Shown here: piece after piece, positions 18,142-26,553 of the stretch
Numbering within the stretch: position 1 is the first letter of the stretch
Layout of the letters: the number at the start of each line of letters is the position of its first letter
Assembly (NCBI RefSeq): GCF_004526345.1
Contig: NZ_CP038213.1
Location: 1,054,001 to 1,118,000, forward strand
Origin: Ornithinimicrobium flavum
Lineage (GTDB): Bacteria; Actinomycetota; Actinomycetes; Actinomycetales; Dermatophilaceae
Reading direction: 5' to 3'
DNA: 64,000 nt
Made by a program: the position numbers and the translations under genes
The notes under the pieces: generated by a model
The model's database searches: none
What the model was told of the DNA's origin: nothing
Seen by the model: the letters and a program-made list of their open reading frames with translations, nothing else

Positions 18142-19125
18142 GTGAGCACACCCCCGCCCTTCGTCCTCGTCACCGGCCCGGAGGAGCTGCTGGCCGAGCG
18201 GGCCACCGAGTCGGTCGTGCAGGCGGTGAGGGCCGCCGAGCCCGAGGTCGAGGTCGTCCGGCTCCACGCCTCCGCCTACCAGCCCGGCGAGCTGCTGGTC
18301 CACGCGAGCCCGAGCCTGTTCGGTGGGTCGACGGTGCTCGTCGTGCACGACATGGACGAGGCCGACGACGCGCTCGTCGACGACCTGAGCGCCTACCTCG
18401 AGCAACCCGCGGACGGCGTCACCCTCGTCGTCCGCCACAAGCAGGGCAACCGCGGCAAGCGCGTGCTCGACGCGCTGCGGAAGGCCGACGCCCGGGTGGT
18501 GGAGGCCAAGGCGGTCCGGACCGAGAAGGACAAGCACGACTTCGTGGTCAAGGAGTTCCGCGCGGCGCGTCGCAAGATCGCGCCGGAGGCGGTGAACGCC
18601 CTCGTCCTGGCGGTCGGCAAGGACCTGCGCGAGCTCGCCGGCGCCTGCGCGCAGCTCGTGCGGGACGTCGAGGGTCTCGTCGAAGCGGAGGACGTCGCCA
18701 CCTACTACGGCGAGAAGGTCGAGACCACCGGCTTCAAGGTCGCCGAGGCGGCCCTCGCCGGTCAGGAGGCGGTGGCGATGCGCCTGCTGCGGCACGCGAT
18801 GCTGGGTGGGCTTGACCCGGTGCCGATCGTGGCGGTGCTGGCGATGCAGCTGCGCCAGGTGGGCCGGGTCGCGGCCGCGGGCCGGGGCAGCGCCGGGCAG
18901 CTCGCCAAGGACCTCGGTATGGCGCCGTGGCAGGTCGACCAGGCCCGCCGGGTCGCCCAGGCCTGGGACGGTCCGCGGCTCGGGGCGGCCATCCAGGCGG
19001 TGGCCGCGGCCGACGTCGACGTCAAGGGCGGCATCCGCACCGAGGCCGCCGTGCGCAGCCCGGAGTACGCGGTGGAGCGCGCCGTCCTGGAGGTGTGCCG
19101 CCTGCGTCAGGCGGGCACGAGGTAG
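18142..19125 (+). CDS. holA: DNA polymerase III subunit delta
   Basis: HolA opens the beta clamp in the clamp-loader complex. The 327-residue product has the degenerate AAA+ N-terminal part (VLVTGPEELLAERA, LVVRHKQGNRGKRVLDAL), the GKDLRELAGACAQLV region and the C-terminal collar (AVAMRLLRHAMLGGLDPVPIV, LEVCRLRQAG). The GTG at 18142 follows CAGGCT (18129-18134) with a 7-nt spacer. In many Actinobacteria holA sits directly after comEC and before rpsT; here comEA-comEC lie downstream of leuS-degV instead. Confidence 0.93.
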   Translation: MSTPPPFVLVTGPEELLAERATESVVQAVRAAEPEVEVVRLHASAYQPGELLVHASPSLFGGSTVLVVHDMDEADDALVDDLSAYLEQPADGVTLVVRHKQGNRGKRVLDALRKADARVVEAKAVRTEKDKHDFVVKEFRAARRKIAPEAVNALVLAVGKDLRELAGACAQLVRDVEGLVEAEDVATYYGEKVETTGFKVAEAALAGQEAVAMRLLRHAMLGGLDPVPIVAVLAMQLRQVGRVAAAGRGSAGQLAKDLGMAPWQVDQARRVAQAWDGPRLGAAIQAVAAADVDVKGGIRTEAAVRSPEYAVERAVLEVCRLRQAGTR

Positions 19126-19170
19126 CCCGCGGCGGCACCGCATACCCGCAGCGGCGTAGATTGCCTCCTC

Positions 19171-20463
19171 GTGCGATCCCTCCGGGGCCTGGTGGCCGAC
19201 ACCCGCCCCCTGCGGAACGCGCACTTCAAACGGCTGTGGCTGGCCAACATCGTCACCGTCATCGGCGCCCAGCTCACGGTCGTCGCGGTGCCGGCGCAGA
19301 TCTACGTCATGACCGGGTCGTCGGCGTACGTCGGGCTCACCGGCCTGTTCGGGCTGGTGCCGCTCGTCGTCTTCGGGCTGTGGGGCGGCGCGCTCGCCGA
19401 CGTCTTCGACCGGCGCACGATCCTGCTCGTCACGACCATCGGGCTCATCGTCACCAGCGGCCTCTTCTGGCTCCAGTCGGCGGTCGGCGGGACCGACGGG
19501 TTCGGGGTGTGGTGGCTGCTGGTCCTCTTCGCCGTCCAGCAGGCGTTCTTCGCCGTCAACCAGCCGACCCGCAGCGCGATCCTGCCCTCCCTGCTGCCGA
19601 GCGAGCTGATCCCCTCCGCGGCCTCCCTCAACATGACCGTCATGCAGGCCGGCGCCATCGCGGGGCCGCTCGTCGGCGGCATGCTCATCCCCGTCCTCGG
19701 CTTCGCCTGGCTCTACGCCCTGGACACGGTCACGCTCCTCGCCACGCTATGGGCCGTGCTGGGGCTGCCCTCGCTCGCCGTCGAGGGCTCGACCGCGCGG
19801 GTGCCGGGGATGCGCTCGGTCGTCGACGGCCTGGCCTACCTGCGCCACCACCCGGTGCTCATGATGTCCTTCGTCGTCGACATCATCGCCATGGTCTTCG
19901 GTATGCCGCGGGCGCTGTTCCCGGAGATGGCGCACCTCAGCTTCGGCGGGGACCCCGAGGGCGGGCTGGTCTTCGCCCTCCTCTTCGCGGCGATCCCGGC
20001 CGGGGCGGTGCTCGGCGGGGTGCTGTCGGGGTGGGTGTCCCGGGTGGAGCGCCAGGGGCTGGCCGTGATCGTCTGCATCCTGGTGTGGGGAGCGGCGATG
20101 ACCGGCTTCGGGGTGGCGGTGCTCCTCGCCGACCTGTCGCGGCCGCTCATGCTGGCCGCGGCCCTCTCCTGCCTGGCGCTGGGCGGGGCGGCCGACATGG
20201 CCTCGGCGGCGTTCCGCACGAGCATGCTCCTCACCGCGGCCGACGACAACGTGCGGGGGAGGCTGCAGGGCGTCTTCATCGTGGTCGTCGCCGGTGGCCC
20301 GAGGGTCGCGGACGTGCTGCACGGCGCCTCGGCCGCCATGGTGGGCGCGGCCGTCGCCGCGGCCGGTGGCGGGGTGCTCGTCATCGTCGGCACCCTGGTC
20401 GCGGCCCTGCTGGTGCCGTCCTTCGTGCGCTACCGGGTGGTCCGGGACCAGCGGGCGACGTGA
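19171..20463 (+). CDS. MFS transporter, EntS/MFS_3-like
   Basis: A 430-residue major facilitator with twelve predicted membrane segments. The N-terminus [20 protein letters not shown], the cytoplasmic loop [13 protein letters not shown] and [21 protein letters not shown] are typical of the MFS_3 (EntS-like) exporters. The substrate is unknown. The start is the GTG at 19171, with TAGATT (19157-19162) 8 nt upstream and no Shine-Dalgarno site. It stands between holA and rpsT, an unusual insertion into a normally conserved neighbourhood. Confidence 0.88.
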   Translation: MRSLRGLVADTRPLRNAHFKRLWLANIVTVIGAQLTVVAVPAQIYVMTGSSAYVGLTGLFGLVPLVVFGLWGGALADVFDRRTILLVTTIGLIVTSGLFWLQSAVGGTDGFGVWWLLVLFAVQQAFFAVNQPTRSAILPSLLPSELIPSAASLNMTVMQAGAIAGPLVGGMLIPVLGFAWLYALDTVTLLATLWAVLGLPSLAVEGSTARVPGMRSVVDGLAYLRHHPVLMMSFVVDIIAMVFGMPRALFPEMAHLSFGGDPEGGLVFALLFAAIPAGAVLGGVLSGWVSRVERQGLAVIVCILVWGAAMTGFGVAVLLADLSRPLMLAAALSCLALGGAADMASAAFRTSMLLTAADDNVRGRLQGVFIVVVAGGPRVADVLHGASAAMVGAAVAAAGGGVLVIVGTLVAALLVPSFVRYRVVRDQRAT

Positions 20464-20511
20464 GGCCGGGCCGACCGGCGACGACGAGGGCGACGGCCGG
20501 CGGGACGACGT

Positions 20512-20541
20512 TTGGGCCCCACGGGAGCACGCTGCTAGATT
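20512..20541 (+). promoter_or_regulatory. promoter of rpsT
   Basis: TTGGGC at 20512-20517 and TAGATT at 20536-20541, spaced 18 bp, form a sigma-70-like promoter. Transcription from about 20548 would give an rpsT leader of about 145 nt, long enough for translational feedback by S20, though no specific structure was recognised. Confidence 0.5.
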
Positions 20542-20692
20542 AGGAGACCGCGTGCGCGCTCGGTCGTGCGCGCAACGCACCGCATCACCCGCGTTCCTGG
20601 CCTCGCCAGGGCACCCCCACGCCGCAATCGGCCGGAGCGCGGTCGTCGCCCTCTACGACACCCATTCAACGACTGAGCAGGAAGAGCACTTC

Positions 20693-20959
20693 GTGGCAAA
20701 CATCAAGTCCCAGATCAAGCGCGTCAAGACCAACGCCAAGCGGACCGAGCGCAACCGCGCCTACAAGTCCGAGCTGCGCACCTTCCTCCGCAAGTTCCGC
20801 GAGGCCGTCGACAGCGGCGACGCGGGCAAGGCCGAGGATGCGCTGAAGGTGGCCTCGCGCAAGCTGGACAAGGCCGTCTCCAAGGGCGTCATCCACAAGA
20901 ACCAGGCCGCCAACAAGAAGTCGGCCATGGCCAAGAAGTTCCACTCGATCGGCGCCTGA
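20693..20959 (+). CDS. rpsT: 30S ribosomal protein S20
   Basis: S20 binds 16S rRNA early in small-subunit assembly. The 88-residue, Lys/Arg-rich product starts [20 protein letters not shown] and ends with the conserved KSVIHKN-like segment (here [20 protein letters not shown]). The GTG at 20693 follows AGGAAG (20679-20684) by 8 nt. The frame is open upstream but not protein-like. Confidence 0.97.
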   Translation: MANIKSQIKRVKTNAKRTERNRAYKSELRTFLRKFREAVDSGDAGKAEDALKVASRKLDKAVSKGVIHKNQAANKKSAMAKKFHSIGA

Positions 20960-20984
20960 GCCTCTCAGCCGCCGACGAGCCGCC

Positions 20985-21020
20985 AGCGGGCGCCCGACCC
21001 TCCGGGGACGGGCGCCCGCT
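20985..21020 (+). terminator. hairpin after rpsT
   Basis: AGCGGGCGCCCG at 20985-20996 pairs perfectly with 21009-21020 (12 bp, 12-nt loop), 26 bp after the rpsT stop. It has no U tract. Probably the rpsT terminator. Confidence 0.6.
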
Positions 21021-21040
21021 GCGCTATGGTGGGACCCATC

Positions 21041-21082
21041 ATGACGACCCGCTGCGAGCTCCTCCTTACGCAGCCGCGCTGA
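21041..21082 (+). CDS. leucine leader peptide of leuS
   Basis: A 13-codon reading frame, MTTRCELLLTQPR, with three consecutive Leu codons (CTC CTC CTT at 21059-21067), placed about 100 nt before leuS. A GGTGGGA site lies just upstream. Together with the downstream hairpins it fits ribosome-mediated attenuation, in which scarce leucyl-tRNA stalls the ribosome on the Leu codons and prevents termination. Such leaders are known for leucine genes in Actinobacteria; this case is read from the sequence and is untested. Confidence 0.7.
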   Translation: MTTRCELLLTQPR

Positions 21083-21132
21083 CCCACGCACCACCCAGCG
21101 CGGCTGACCCCTCCTGAGCGAGGGGCTTTTTT
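21072..21132 (+). promoter_or_regulatory. leuS attenuator: pause hairpin and intrinsic terminator
   Basis: Two hairpins follow the leader codons. The first pairs AGCCGCGCTG (21072-21081), covering the leader stop codon, with 21096-21105. The second is an intrinsic terminator, CCCCTC (21108-21113) with GAGGGG (21120-21125), a 6-nt loop and then C plus six T (21126-21132). A ribosome stalled on the Leu codons would cover the 5' arm of the first hairpin. The alternative antiterminator pairing is not obvious by eye. Confidence 0.7.
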
Positions 21133-21186
21133 GTGCACCGAGCGGCATACCCAGAGCACAGCAGCGAGACGACGACAAGGACGACG

Positions 21187-24138
21187 ATGAGCGAGCGCAT
21201 CCCCCAGCACCGCTACACGGCCGAGCTGGCCAACCAGATCGAGGCCCGGTGGCAGGACCGCTGGGAGGCCGAGGAGACTTTCACCTCGGCCAACCCGGCC
21301 GGTCCCTGGGCCACCCCCGAGGACCCCCGCCTCGCCCCCGGACGTCCGCACCGCTTCATCATGGACATGTTCCCCTACCCCTCCGGGGCGGGCCTGCACG
21401 TCGGGCACCCGCTCGGCTTCATCGCCACCGACGTCCACGCGCGGTTCCAGCGCACCACCGGCGCCAACGTGCTGCACACGATGGGTTTCGACGCCTTCGG
21501 GCTGCCGGCCGAGCAGTATGCCGTGCAGACCGGGCAGCACCCCCGCGTCACCACCGAGGCCAACATGGAGGTCTACCGCCGCCAGCTGCGCCGGCTCGGG
21601 ATGGGTCACGAGCAGCGCCGCAGCTTCGCCACCATCGACCCCGACTACTACCGCTGGACCCAGTGGATCTTCACCCAGATCTTCGAGTCCTGGTACGACC
21701 CCGAGGCGGCGCCGCGCGAGGGCTCCGGGCAGCGCACGCCCGGGCGGGCCCGGCCGATCAGCGAGCTGGTCGAGCAGTTCGAGTCGGGCCGGCGCGCGAT
21801 GAGCGACGGCGGCCTGTGGGCGGAGAGGTCGCCGACGGAGCGGGCGCAGGAGCTGGACCGCTACCGGCTGGCCTACCTGTCCCAGGCGCCGGTCAACTGG
21901 TGCCCCGGCCTGGGCACCGTGCTGGCCAACGAGGAGGTCACCGCCGACGGCAAGTCCGAGCGGGGTGACTTCCCGGTCTTCAAGCGCAGCCTGAGCCAGT
22001 GGAAGATGCGGATCACGGCGTATGCCGACCGCCTCACCGACGACCTGGAGCGGCTGGACTGGCCGGAGAAGGTCAAGCTCATGCAGCGCAACTGGATCGG
22101 CCGCTCCACCGGGGCCGACGTGCGCTTCGAGGTGCCCTCGGACGACGGTGACACGGTCTTCCCGATCCACGTCTTCACCACCCGGCCCGACACCCTGTTC
22201 GGCGCCACCTTCATGGTGGTCGCGCCGGAGCACCCCTTCCTGGAGCGGGCCCTGGCAGAGGACGACGGGACCGTCCCGCACGCCTGGCCCGAGGGCACCA
22301 GGCCCGCCTGGACCGGCGGCCACCCCGACCCGCGGACGGCGGTGACGGCATACCAGCAGATGGCCTCGACCAAGAGCGACGTGGAGCGGCAGGCGGACTC
22401 GAAGACCAAGTCCGGCGTCTTCACCGGCGCCTTCGCGACCAACCCGGTCAACGGGGCCCAGATCCCGGTCTTCGTCGCCGACTACGTGCTCATGGGCTAC
22501 GGGACCGGGGCCATCATGGCCGTCCCCGGCCAGGACCAGCGCGACTGGGACTTCGCGGTCGCCTACGACCTGCCGATCATCCGCACCGTGCAGCCGACCG
22601 AGGGGTTCCCGCAGGACCAGGCGTTCACCGGCGACGGCCCGGCGATCAACTCCGCGAACGACGAGGTCAGCCTGGACGGGCTGGGGGTCGACGAGGCCAA
22701 GGAGCGGATCATCGCCTGGCTGGACGAGAAGGGGCTGGGGGAGCCGACCGTGACCTACCGGCTGCGCGACTGGCTCTTCAGCCGGCAGCGCTACTGGGGC
22801 GAGCCCTTCCCGATCGTCTGGGACGAGGACGGCGTGGCGCACTCCGTGCCCGACTCGATGCTGCCGGTCGAGCTGCCGGACGTGCCCGACTACAGCCCGC
22901 GGACCTTCGACGCGCAGGACGCGGACAGCTCGCCGGAGGCCCCGCTGGCGCGCGCCACCGAGTGGGTCGAGGTGGAGCTGGACCTGGGGGACGGGCGCGG
23001 TCTGCGGCGCTTCCGCCGGGAGACCAACACCATGCCCAACTGGGCCGGGTCGTGCTGGTACTACCTGCGCTACCAGGACCCCGCCAACGACCAGGCGCCC
23101 GTCGATCCCGAGGTCGAGCGCTACTGGACCGGCCCGCGGGCCGAGCCGGTGCCCGGCGCGCCGGAGGGATCGGTCGACCCCGGTGGGGTCGACCTCTACG
23201 TCGGGGGTGTCGAGCACGCGGTGCTGCACCTGCTCTACTCCCGCTTCTGGCACAAGGTGCTCTTCGACCTGGGTCACGTGAGCAGCGAGGAGCCCTTCCG
23301 CAAGCTCATCAACCAGGGCATGATCGAGGCCTGGGTCTACCGCGACGAGCGCGGCTTCCCCGTGCCGGCCGAGGAGGTCGAGCACCACGTCTCCGAGGAC
23401 GGCACTGCGTCATACACCTGGAACGGGCAGGCCGTCACCCAGGAGTACGGCAAGATGGGCAAGTCCCTGAAGAACGTCGTCACCCCGGACGAGATGTGCG
23501 AGCAGTACGGCGCCGACACCTTCCGGGTCTACGAGATGTCCATGGGCCCCCTGGAGCAGTACCGCCCGTGGGAGACGCGGGCCGTCGTCGGCAGCCAGCG
23601 CTTCCTGCAGCGCCTGTGGCGCAACGTCGTCGACGAGGAGACCGGGAAGTTGCGAGTCACCGACGAGCCCCTGTCGGCGGAGCTGGAGAAGGCGCTGCAC
23701 CGCACCATCGACGGCGTCCGCGCCGACTACGAGGCGCTGCGGACCAACACCGCCGTCGCCAAGATGATCGAGCTCAACAACCTGCTGACCCGGACCGGAC
23801 AGACCCCGCGCGCGGTCATCGAGCCCCTGGTGCAGATGGTCGCCCCGGTGGCGCCCCACCTGGCCGAGGAGCTGTGGGAGCGACTGGGGCACACCACCTC
23901 GCTGGCCTTCGATCCCTTCCCGGAGGCGGACCCGGCCATGCTCGTGGACGACACCGTCACCTGCGTGGTCCAGGTGAAGGGCAAGGTGCGCGACCGGCTG
24001 GAGGTGGCTGCCGACATCGCCGCCGAGGAGCTGGAGGCCCTGGCCCTGGCCAGCGAGAAGGTGCGGGCCCACGTCGGGGACGCGCCGGTCCGCAAGGTCG
24101 TCGTGCGGGCGCCCAGCCTCGTCAACATCGTCGTCTGA
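21187..24138 (+). CDS. leuS: leucyl-tRNA synthetase
   Basis: Class Ia synthetase that charges tRNA-Leu. The 983-residue protein has the HIGH-type motif [17 protein letters not shown], a CP1 editing domain ([39 protein letters not shown]) and the KMSKS-type motif [12 protein letters not shown], in which the second residue pair is KMGKS. The length is that of a bacterial-type LeuRS with actinobacterial insertions near residues 175-205 and 655-680. The ATG at 21187 has AAGGA upstream. Expression is probably governed by the leader and attenuator at 21041-21132. Confidence 0.97.
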   Translation: MSERIPQHRYTAELANQIEARWQDRWEAEETFTSANPAGPWATPEDPRLAPGRPHRFIMDMFPYPSGAGLHVGHPLGFIATDVHARFQRTTGANVLHTMGFDAFGLPAEQYAVQTGQHPRVTTEANMEVYRRQLRRLGMGHEQRRSFATIDPDYYRWTQWIFTQIFESWYDPEAAPREGSGQRTPGRARPISELVEQFESGRRAMSDGGLWAERSPTERAQELDRYRLAYLSQAPVNWCPGLGTVLANEEVTADGKSERGDFPVFKRSLSQWKMRITAYADRLTDDLERLDWPEKVKLMQRNWIGRSTGADVRFEVPSDDGDTVFPIHVFTTRPDTLFGATFMVVAPEHPFLERALAEDDGTVPHAWPEGTRPAWTGGHPDPRTAVTAYQQMASTKSDVERQADSKTKSGVFTGAFATNPVNGAQIPVFVADYVLMGYGTGAIMAVPGQDQRDWDFAVAYDLPIIRTVQPTEGFPQDQAFTGDGPAINSANDEVSLDGLGVDEAKERIIAWLDEKGLGEPTVTYRLRDWLFSRQRYWGEPFPIVWDEDGVAHSVPDSMLPVELPDVPDYSPRTFDAQDADSSPEAPLARATEWVEVELDLGDGRGLRRFRRETNTMPNWAGSCWYYLRYQDPANDQAPVDPEVERYWTGPRAEPVPGAPEGSVDPGGVDLYVGGVEHAVLHLLYSRFWHKVLFDLGHVSSEEPFRKLINQGMIEAWVYRDERGFPVPAEEVEHHVSEDGTASYTWNGQAVTQEYGKMGKSLKNVVTPDEMCEQYGADTFRVYEMSMGPLEQYRPWETRAVVGSQRFLQRLWRNVVDEETGKLRVTDEPLSAELEKALHRTIDGVRADYEALRTNTAVAKMIELNNLLTRTGQTPRAVIEPLVQMVAPVAPHLAEELWERLGHTTSLAFDPFPEADPAMLVDDTVTCVVQVKGKVRDRLEVAADIAAEELEALALASEKVRAHVGDAPVRKVVVRAPSLVNIVV

Positions 24139-24148
24139 GGACGCGCCC

Positions 24149-25009
24149 GTGGCCGTCGCCGTCGTCACCGACAGCACCTCCTGCCTCACCCCGGACCGGG
24201 CCGAGCGGGAGGGGCTGACGGTCGTGCCCCTTCACGTGCTGGTCGCCGGGGAGGACCGGGTGGCGGTCCGTGAGATCTCCCCCGGCGAGGTGGCCGACAT
24301 CCTGCGCCGCGGCAAGGAGCGGGTCAGCACCTCGATGGTCACGCCCGGCGAGTTCGTCGAGGCCTTCCGGGAGGTGGCCGGCCGGACCGGGTGCGAGGAG
24401 ATCGTGTCGGTCCACCTGTCGGGGAGGATCAGCGGCACGGTCGAGTCGGCCCGGTCGGCCGCGTCGGAGCTCACGGGCGAGCTGCGGGTGGACGTCGTGG
24501 ACTCCGGGGTGCTGGGCATGGCGCTCGGGTATGCCGCCTGCACCGGTGCCCGGGCGGCGGCCGACGGCGGGGGTATGGAGGAGGTCGTGCGGGCCGTCGA
24601 GGCTCGCGCCGCCGGGACGCGCACCTGGTTCTACGTCGACACGCTGGAGCACCTGCGGCGGGGTGGTCGGATCGGGCGCGCGCAGGCCCTGCTGGGCTCG
24701 GCGCTCGCGATCAAGCCGCTGCTGACCGTCCGGGACGGGGAGGTCGCCGCGCAGGAGAAGGTCCGGACCCGGGCCAAGGCGCTCAGCCGGCTGGTGGAGC
24801 ACGCCGCCGAGGCGGTCGCCGACGCCGGTGGGCCGGGGTCGGGGGTCGAGGTCGCCGTGCACGAGCTGGCGGCGCGGGAGGCCGCCGAGGAGCTGGCGTC
24901 CACCCTGGCCGGGCGGACCGGGGTGGAGCCCGAGATCGTAGAGCTGGACCCGGTGGTCGGCAGCCACACCGGCCCGGGGACGCTCGCGGTCGTCGTCGCG
25001 CCCCGCTGA
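24149..25009 (+). CDS. DegV family fatty-acid-binding protein
   Basis: A 286-residue DegV/FakB-type protein that binds a fatty acid, which family members present to a kinase. Family motifs are VVTDSTSCL, STSMVTPGEF, VHLSGRISGTVESAR, VDTLEHLRRGGRIGRAQALLGS and the C-terminal GSHTGPGTLAVVV. The GTG at 24149 begins 10 bp after leuS, and degV next to leuS and comEA is a common actinobacterial arrangement. No FakA partner is visible. Confidence 0.92.
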   Translation: MAVAVVTDSTSCLTPDRAEREGLTVVPLHVLVAGEDRVAVREISPGEVADILRRGKERVSTSMVTPGEFVEAFREVAGRTGCEEIVSVHLSGRISGTVESARSAASELTGELRVDVVDSGVLGMALGYAACTGARAAADGGGMEEVVRAVEARAAGTRTWFYVDTLEHLRRGGRIGRAQALLGSALAIKPLLTVRDGEVAAQEKVRTRAKALSRLVEHAAEAVADAGGPGSGVEVAVHELAAREAAEELASTLAGRTGVEPEIVELDPVVGSHTGPGTLAVVVAPR

Positions 25010-25145
25010 GCGGCGCCCCCCGGGGTCACCCCCTCACTCGGCAGGTGCCTGCGTCTTCCGCTGAGTCGGCACCCGCCCTCGTCGCCGTGCCCACCGCCCG
25101 TCACTGAGCGCCGCGTCGTCATCCTCGAGCCGCTTCGTCATCGTG

Positions 25146-25184
25146 GAGCCGGTTCGAGTCGGCTCGTAGATGACGAACCGGCTC
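25146..25184. repeat. inverted repeat between degV and comEA
   Basis: GAGCCGGTTCG at 25146-25156 and its exact complement at 25174-25184 (11 bp, 17-nt loop). Related sequence (CGAGCCGCTTCGTCATC) lies just upstream. A second inverted pair, GTGACCG near 25193 and CGGTCAC near 25257, follows. The 293-bp gap otherwise contains no reading frame I can support; the repeat may be the degV terminator or an operator for comEA. Confidence 0.45.
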
Positions 25185-25302
25185 GGAGTGCCTGTGACCG
25201 TGACGCACGTCCGGCGTCCACACCCGGGGTCGGCCCTCGGGCGTCCTCCACAGACTCGGTCACGGTCCTGCCCCGGAGGCCGGACCTGCCTAGCGTTCGG
25301 GC

Positions 25303-26550
25303 ATGCCGCCTCCTTCCGTCCCAGGCCTGCCCGCCGGCCATGACCAGCACCAGGGGCGGCACCGCAGGGGACGGGTCGTGCCGGAGGACGCGTGGGAGGA
25401 CTGGGACGAGGTCGCCGGGAGCGGAGAGGAAGCACCCGATCCCCCCGAGTCCGCGCCGCGCGGGGAGCGCGAGGTGCGCCTGCTCTCGGGGGAACGAGAG
25501 GTATGCCTCCTACCGGGGGAGGGTGAGGTGCGCCTGCCGCCGGGGGAGCGCGAGGTGCGCCTGCCGCCGGTGGAGCGCGAGGTGCGCCTGCCGCCGGGGG
25601 AGGGTGAGGTGCGCCTGCCGCCGGGGGAGGGTGAGGTGCGCCTGCCGCCGGTGGAGCGCGACGATGCTGGCGAGGTGGACCGGGAGGACGGGGGCGGTCG
25701 GGTCCGGGTCCTCACCGTGCCCGCGTCGCTGCGGTCCGTGGACGTGCGGGTCGGCGCCCGGGCGGTGCGGGGTCTGCTGCTGGTCGGGGCGGTCGTGCTG
25801 CTCGTCCTGGGCGGTCGGTGGTGGTGGGTGGCGCAGGGTGCGGGGGCGGAGCCCGTGCCTGCCGGACCGGCCACCCCGGTGGCCCCGCCATCGGTGGAGG
25901 CGACGGGGCCGGGAGGTCAGGGCCCGGATCACGGAGGGTCAACGGACCCGGAGGCTGGGGAGGGAAGCGAGGACGCGGAGACCGAGGACGCGGAGAGCGC
26001 CGCCACCGCGACCACCACCCAGGCCACCGCCTCCGCCCATGGAGCCGGGACAGGGGCAGCGCCCGGGGGGATCACGGTGGTCGTGCACGTGGTGGGGGAG
26101 GTGCGTCGCCCGGGCGTGGTCGAGCTGGCGGCAGGGTCCCGCGTCGCCGACGCGGTGGAGGCGGCCGGCGGCCTGACCGATGCGGCCGACCAGGCGTCGC
26201 TCAACCTGGCCCGCACCCTGGTCGACGGGGAGCAGGTCTGGGTGGGCGCCCCGGGGGAGGAACCCCCCTTCCCCGGCGTCGGGGCCGGGGGCGGGGGTGC
26301 CGGTTCTGCGGGGGGAGGCACCGTGGTGGGTGCCCCTCCGGACGCCCCTCCGCCGCCGCTCGACCTCAACCTGGCGACCCAGGCCGACCTGGAGGAGCTG
26401 CCCGGGATCGGTCCGGTCACGGCGGGGCACATCCTGGCCTGGCGTGATCAGCACGGCAGGTTCACCCTCGTCGAGGAGCTGATGGAGGTCAGCGGCATCG
26501 GCGAACGCACCTTCGCCCAGCTCGAACCCCTCGTCTCGGTCGGAGGATGA
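25303..26550 (+). CDS. comEA: competence protein ComEA with N-terminal tandem repeats
   Basis: ComEA binds double-stranded DNA outside the membrane during natural transformation. The 415-residue protein has a long cytoplasmic N-terminus, a membrane segment (about 156-176, GLLLVGAVVLLVLGG), an SLBB-like domain (about 253-310, VVHVVGEVRRPGVVELAAG) and two helix-hairpin-helix motifs at the C-terminus (DLEELPGIGPVTAGHILAW and LMEVSGIGERTFAQL). Residues 54-116 are seven 9-residue repeats (GEREVRLPP-like). The ATG at 25303 follows TAGCGT by 6 nt with no Shine-Dalgarno site. It is co-oriented with comEC, 3 bp downstream. Confidence 0.9.
   Translation: MPPPSVPGLPAGHDQHQGRHRRGRVVPEDAWEDWDEVAGSGEEAPDPPESAPRGEREVRLLSGEREVCLLPGEGEVRLPPGEREVRLPPVEREVRLPPGEGEVRLPPGEGEVRLPPVERDDAGEVDREDGGGRVRVLTVPASLRSVDVRVGARAVRGLLLVGAVVLLVLGGRWWWVAQGAGAEPVPAGPATPVAPPSVEATGPGGQGPDHGGSTDPEAGEGSEDAETEDAESAATATTTQATASAHGAGTGAAPGGITVVVHVVGEVRRPGVVELAAGSRVADAVEAAGGLTDAADQASLNLARTLVDGEQVWVGAPGEEPPFPGVGAGGGGAGSAGGGTVVGAPPDAPPPPLDLNLATQADLEELPGIGPVTAGHILAWRDQHGRFTLVEELMEVSGIGERTFAQLEPLVSVGG
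25462..25650 (+). repeat. 27-bp minisatellite within comEA
   Basis: Seven tandem 27-bp units, each coding a 9-residue GE(R/G)EVRLPP-like unit; the first two units are diverged (ending LLS and LLP) and the rest nearly identical. The unit length is a multiple of three, so copy-number change keeps the frame. Confidence 0.9.
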
Positions 26551-26553
26551 GGG

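Noticed and set aside
20941..24218. Very long minus-strand and second-frame reading frames over leuS and degV
   Set aside because: They are high-G+C shadow frames of well-supported genes with no family motifs of their own.
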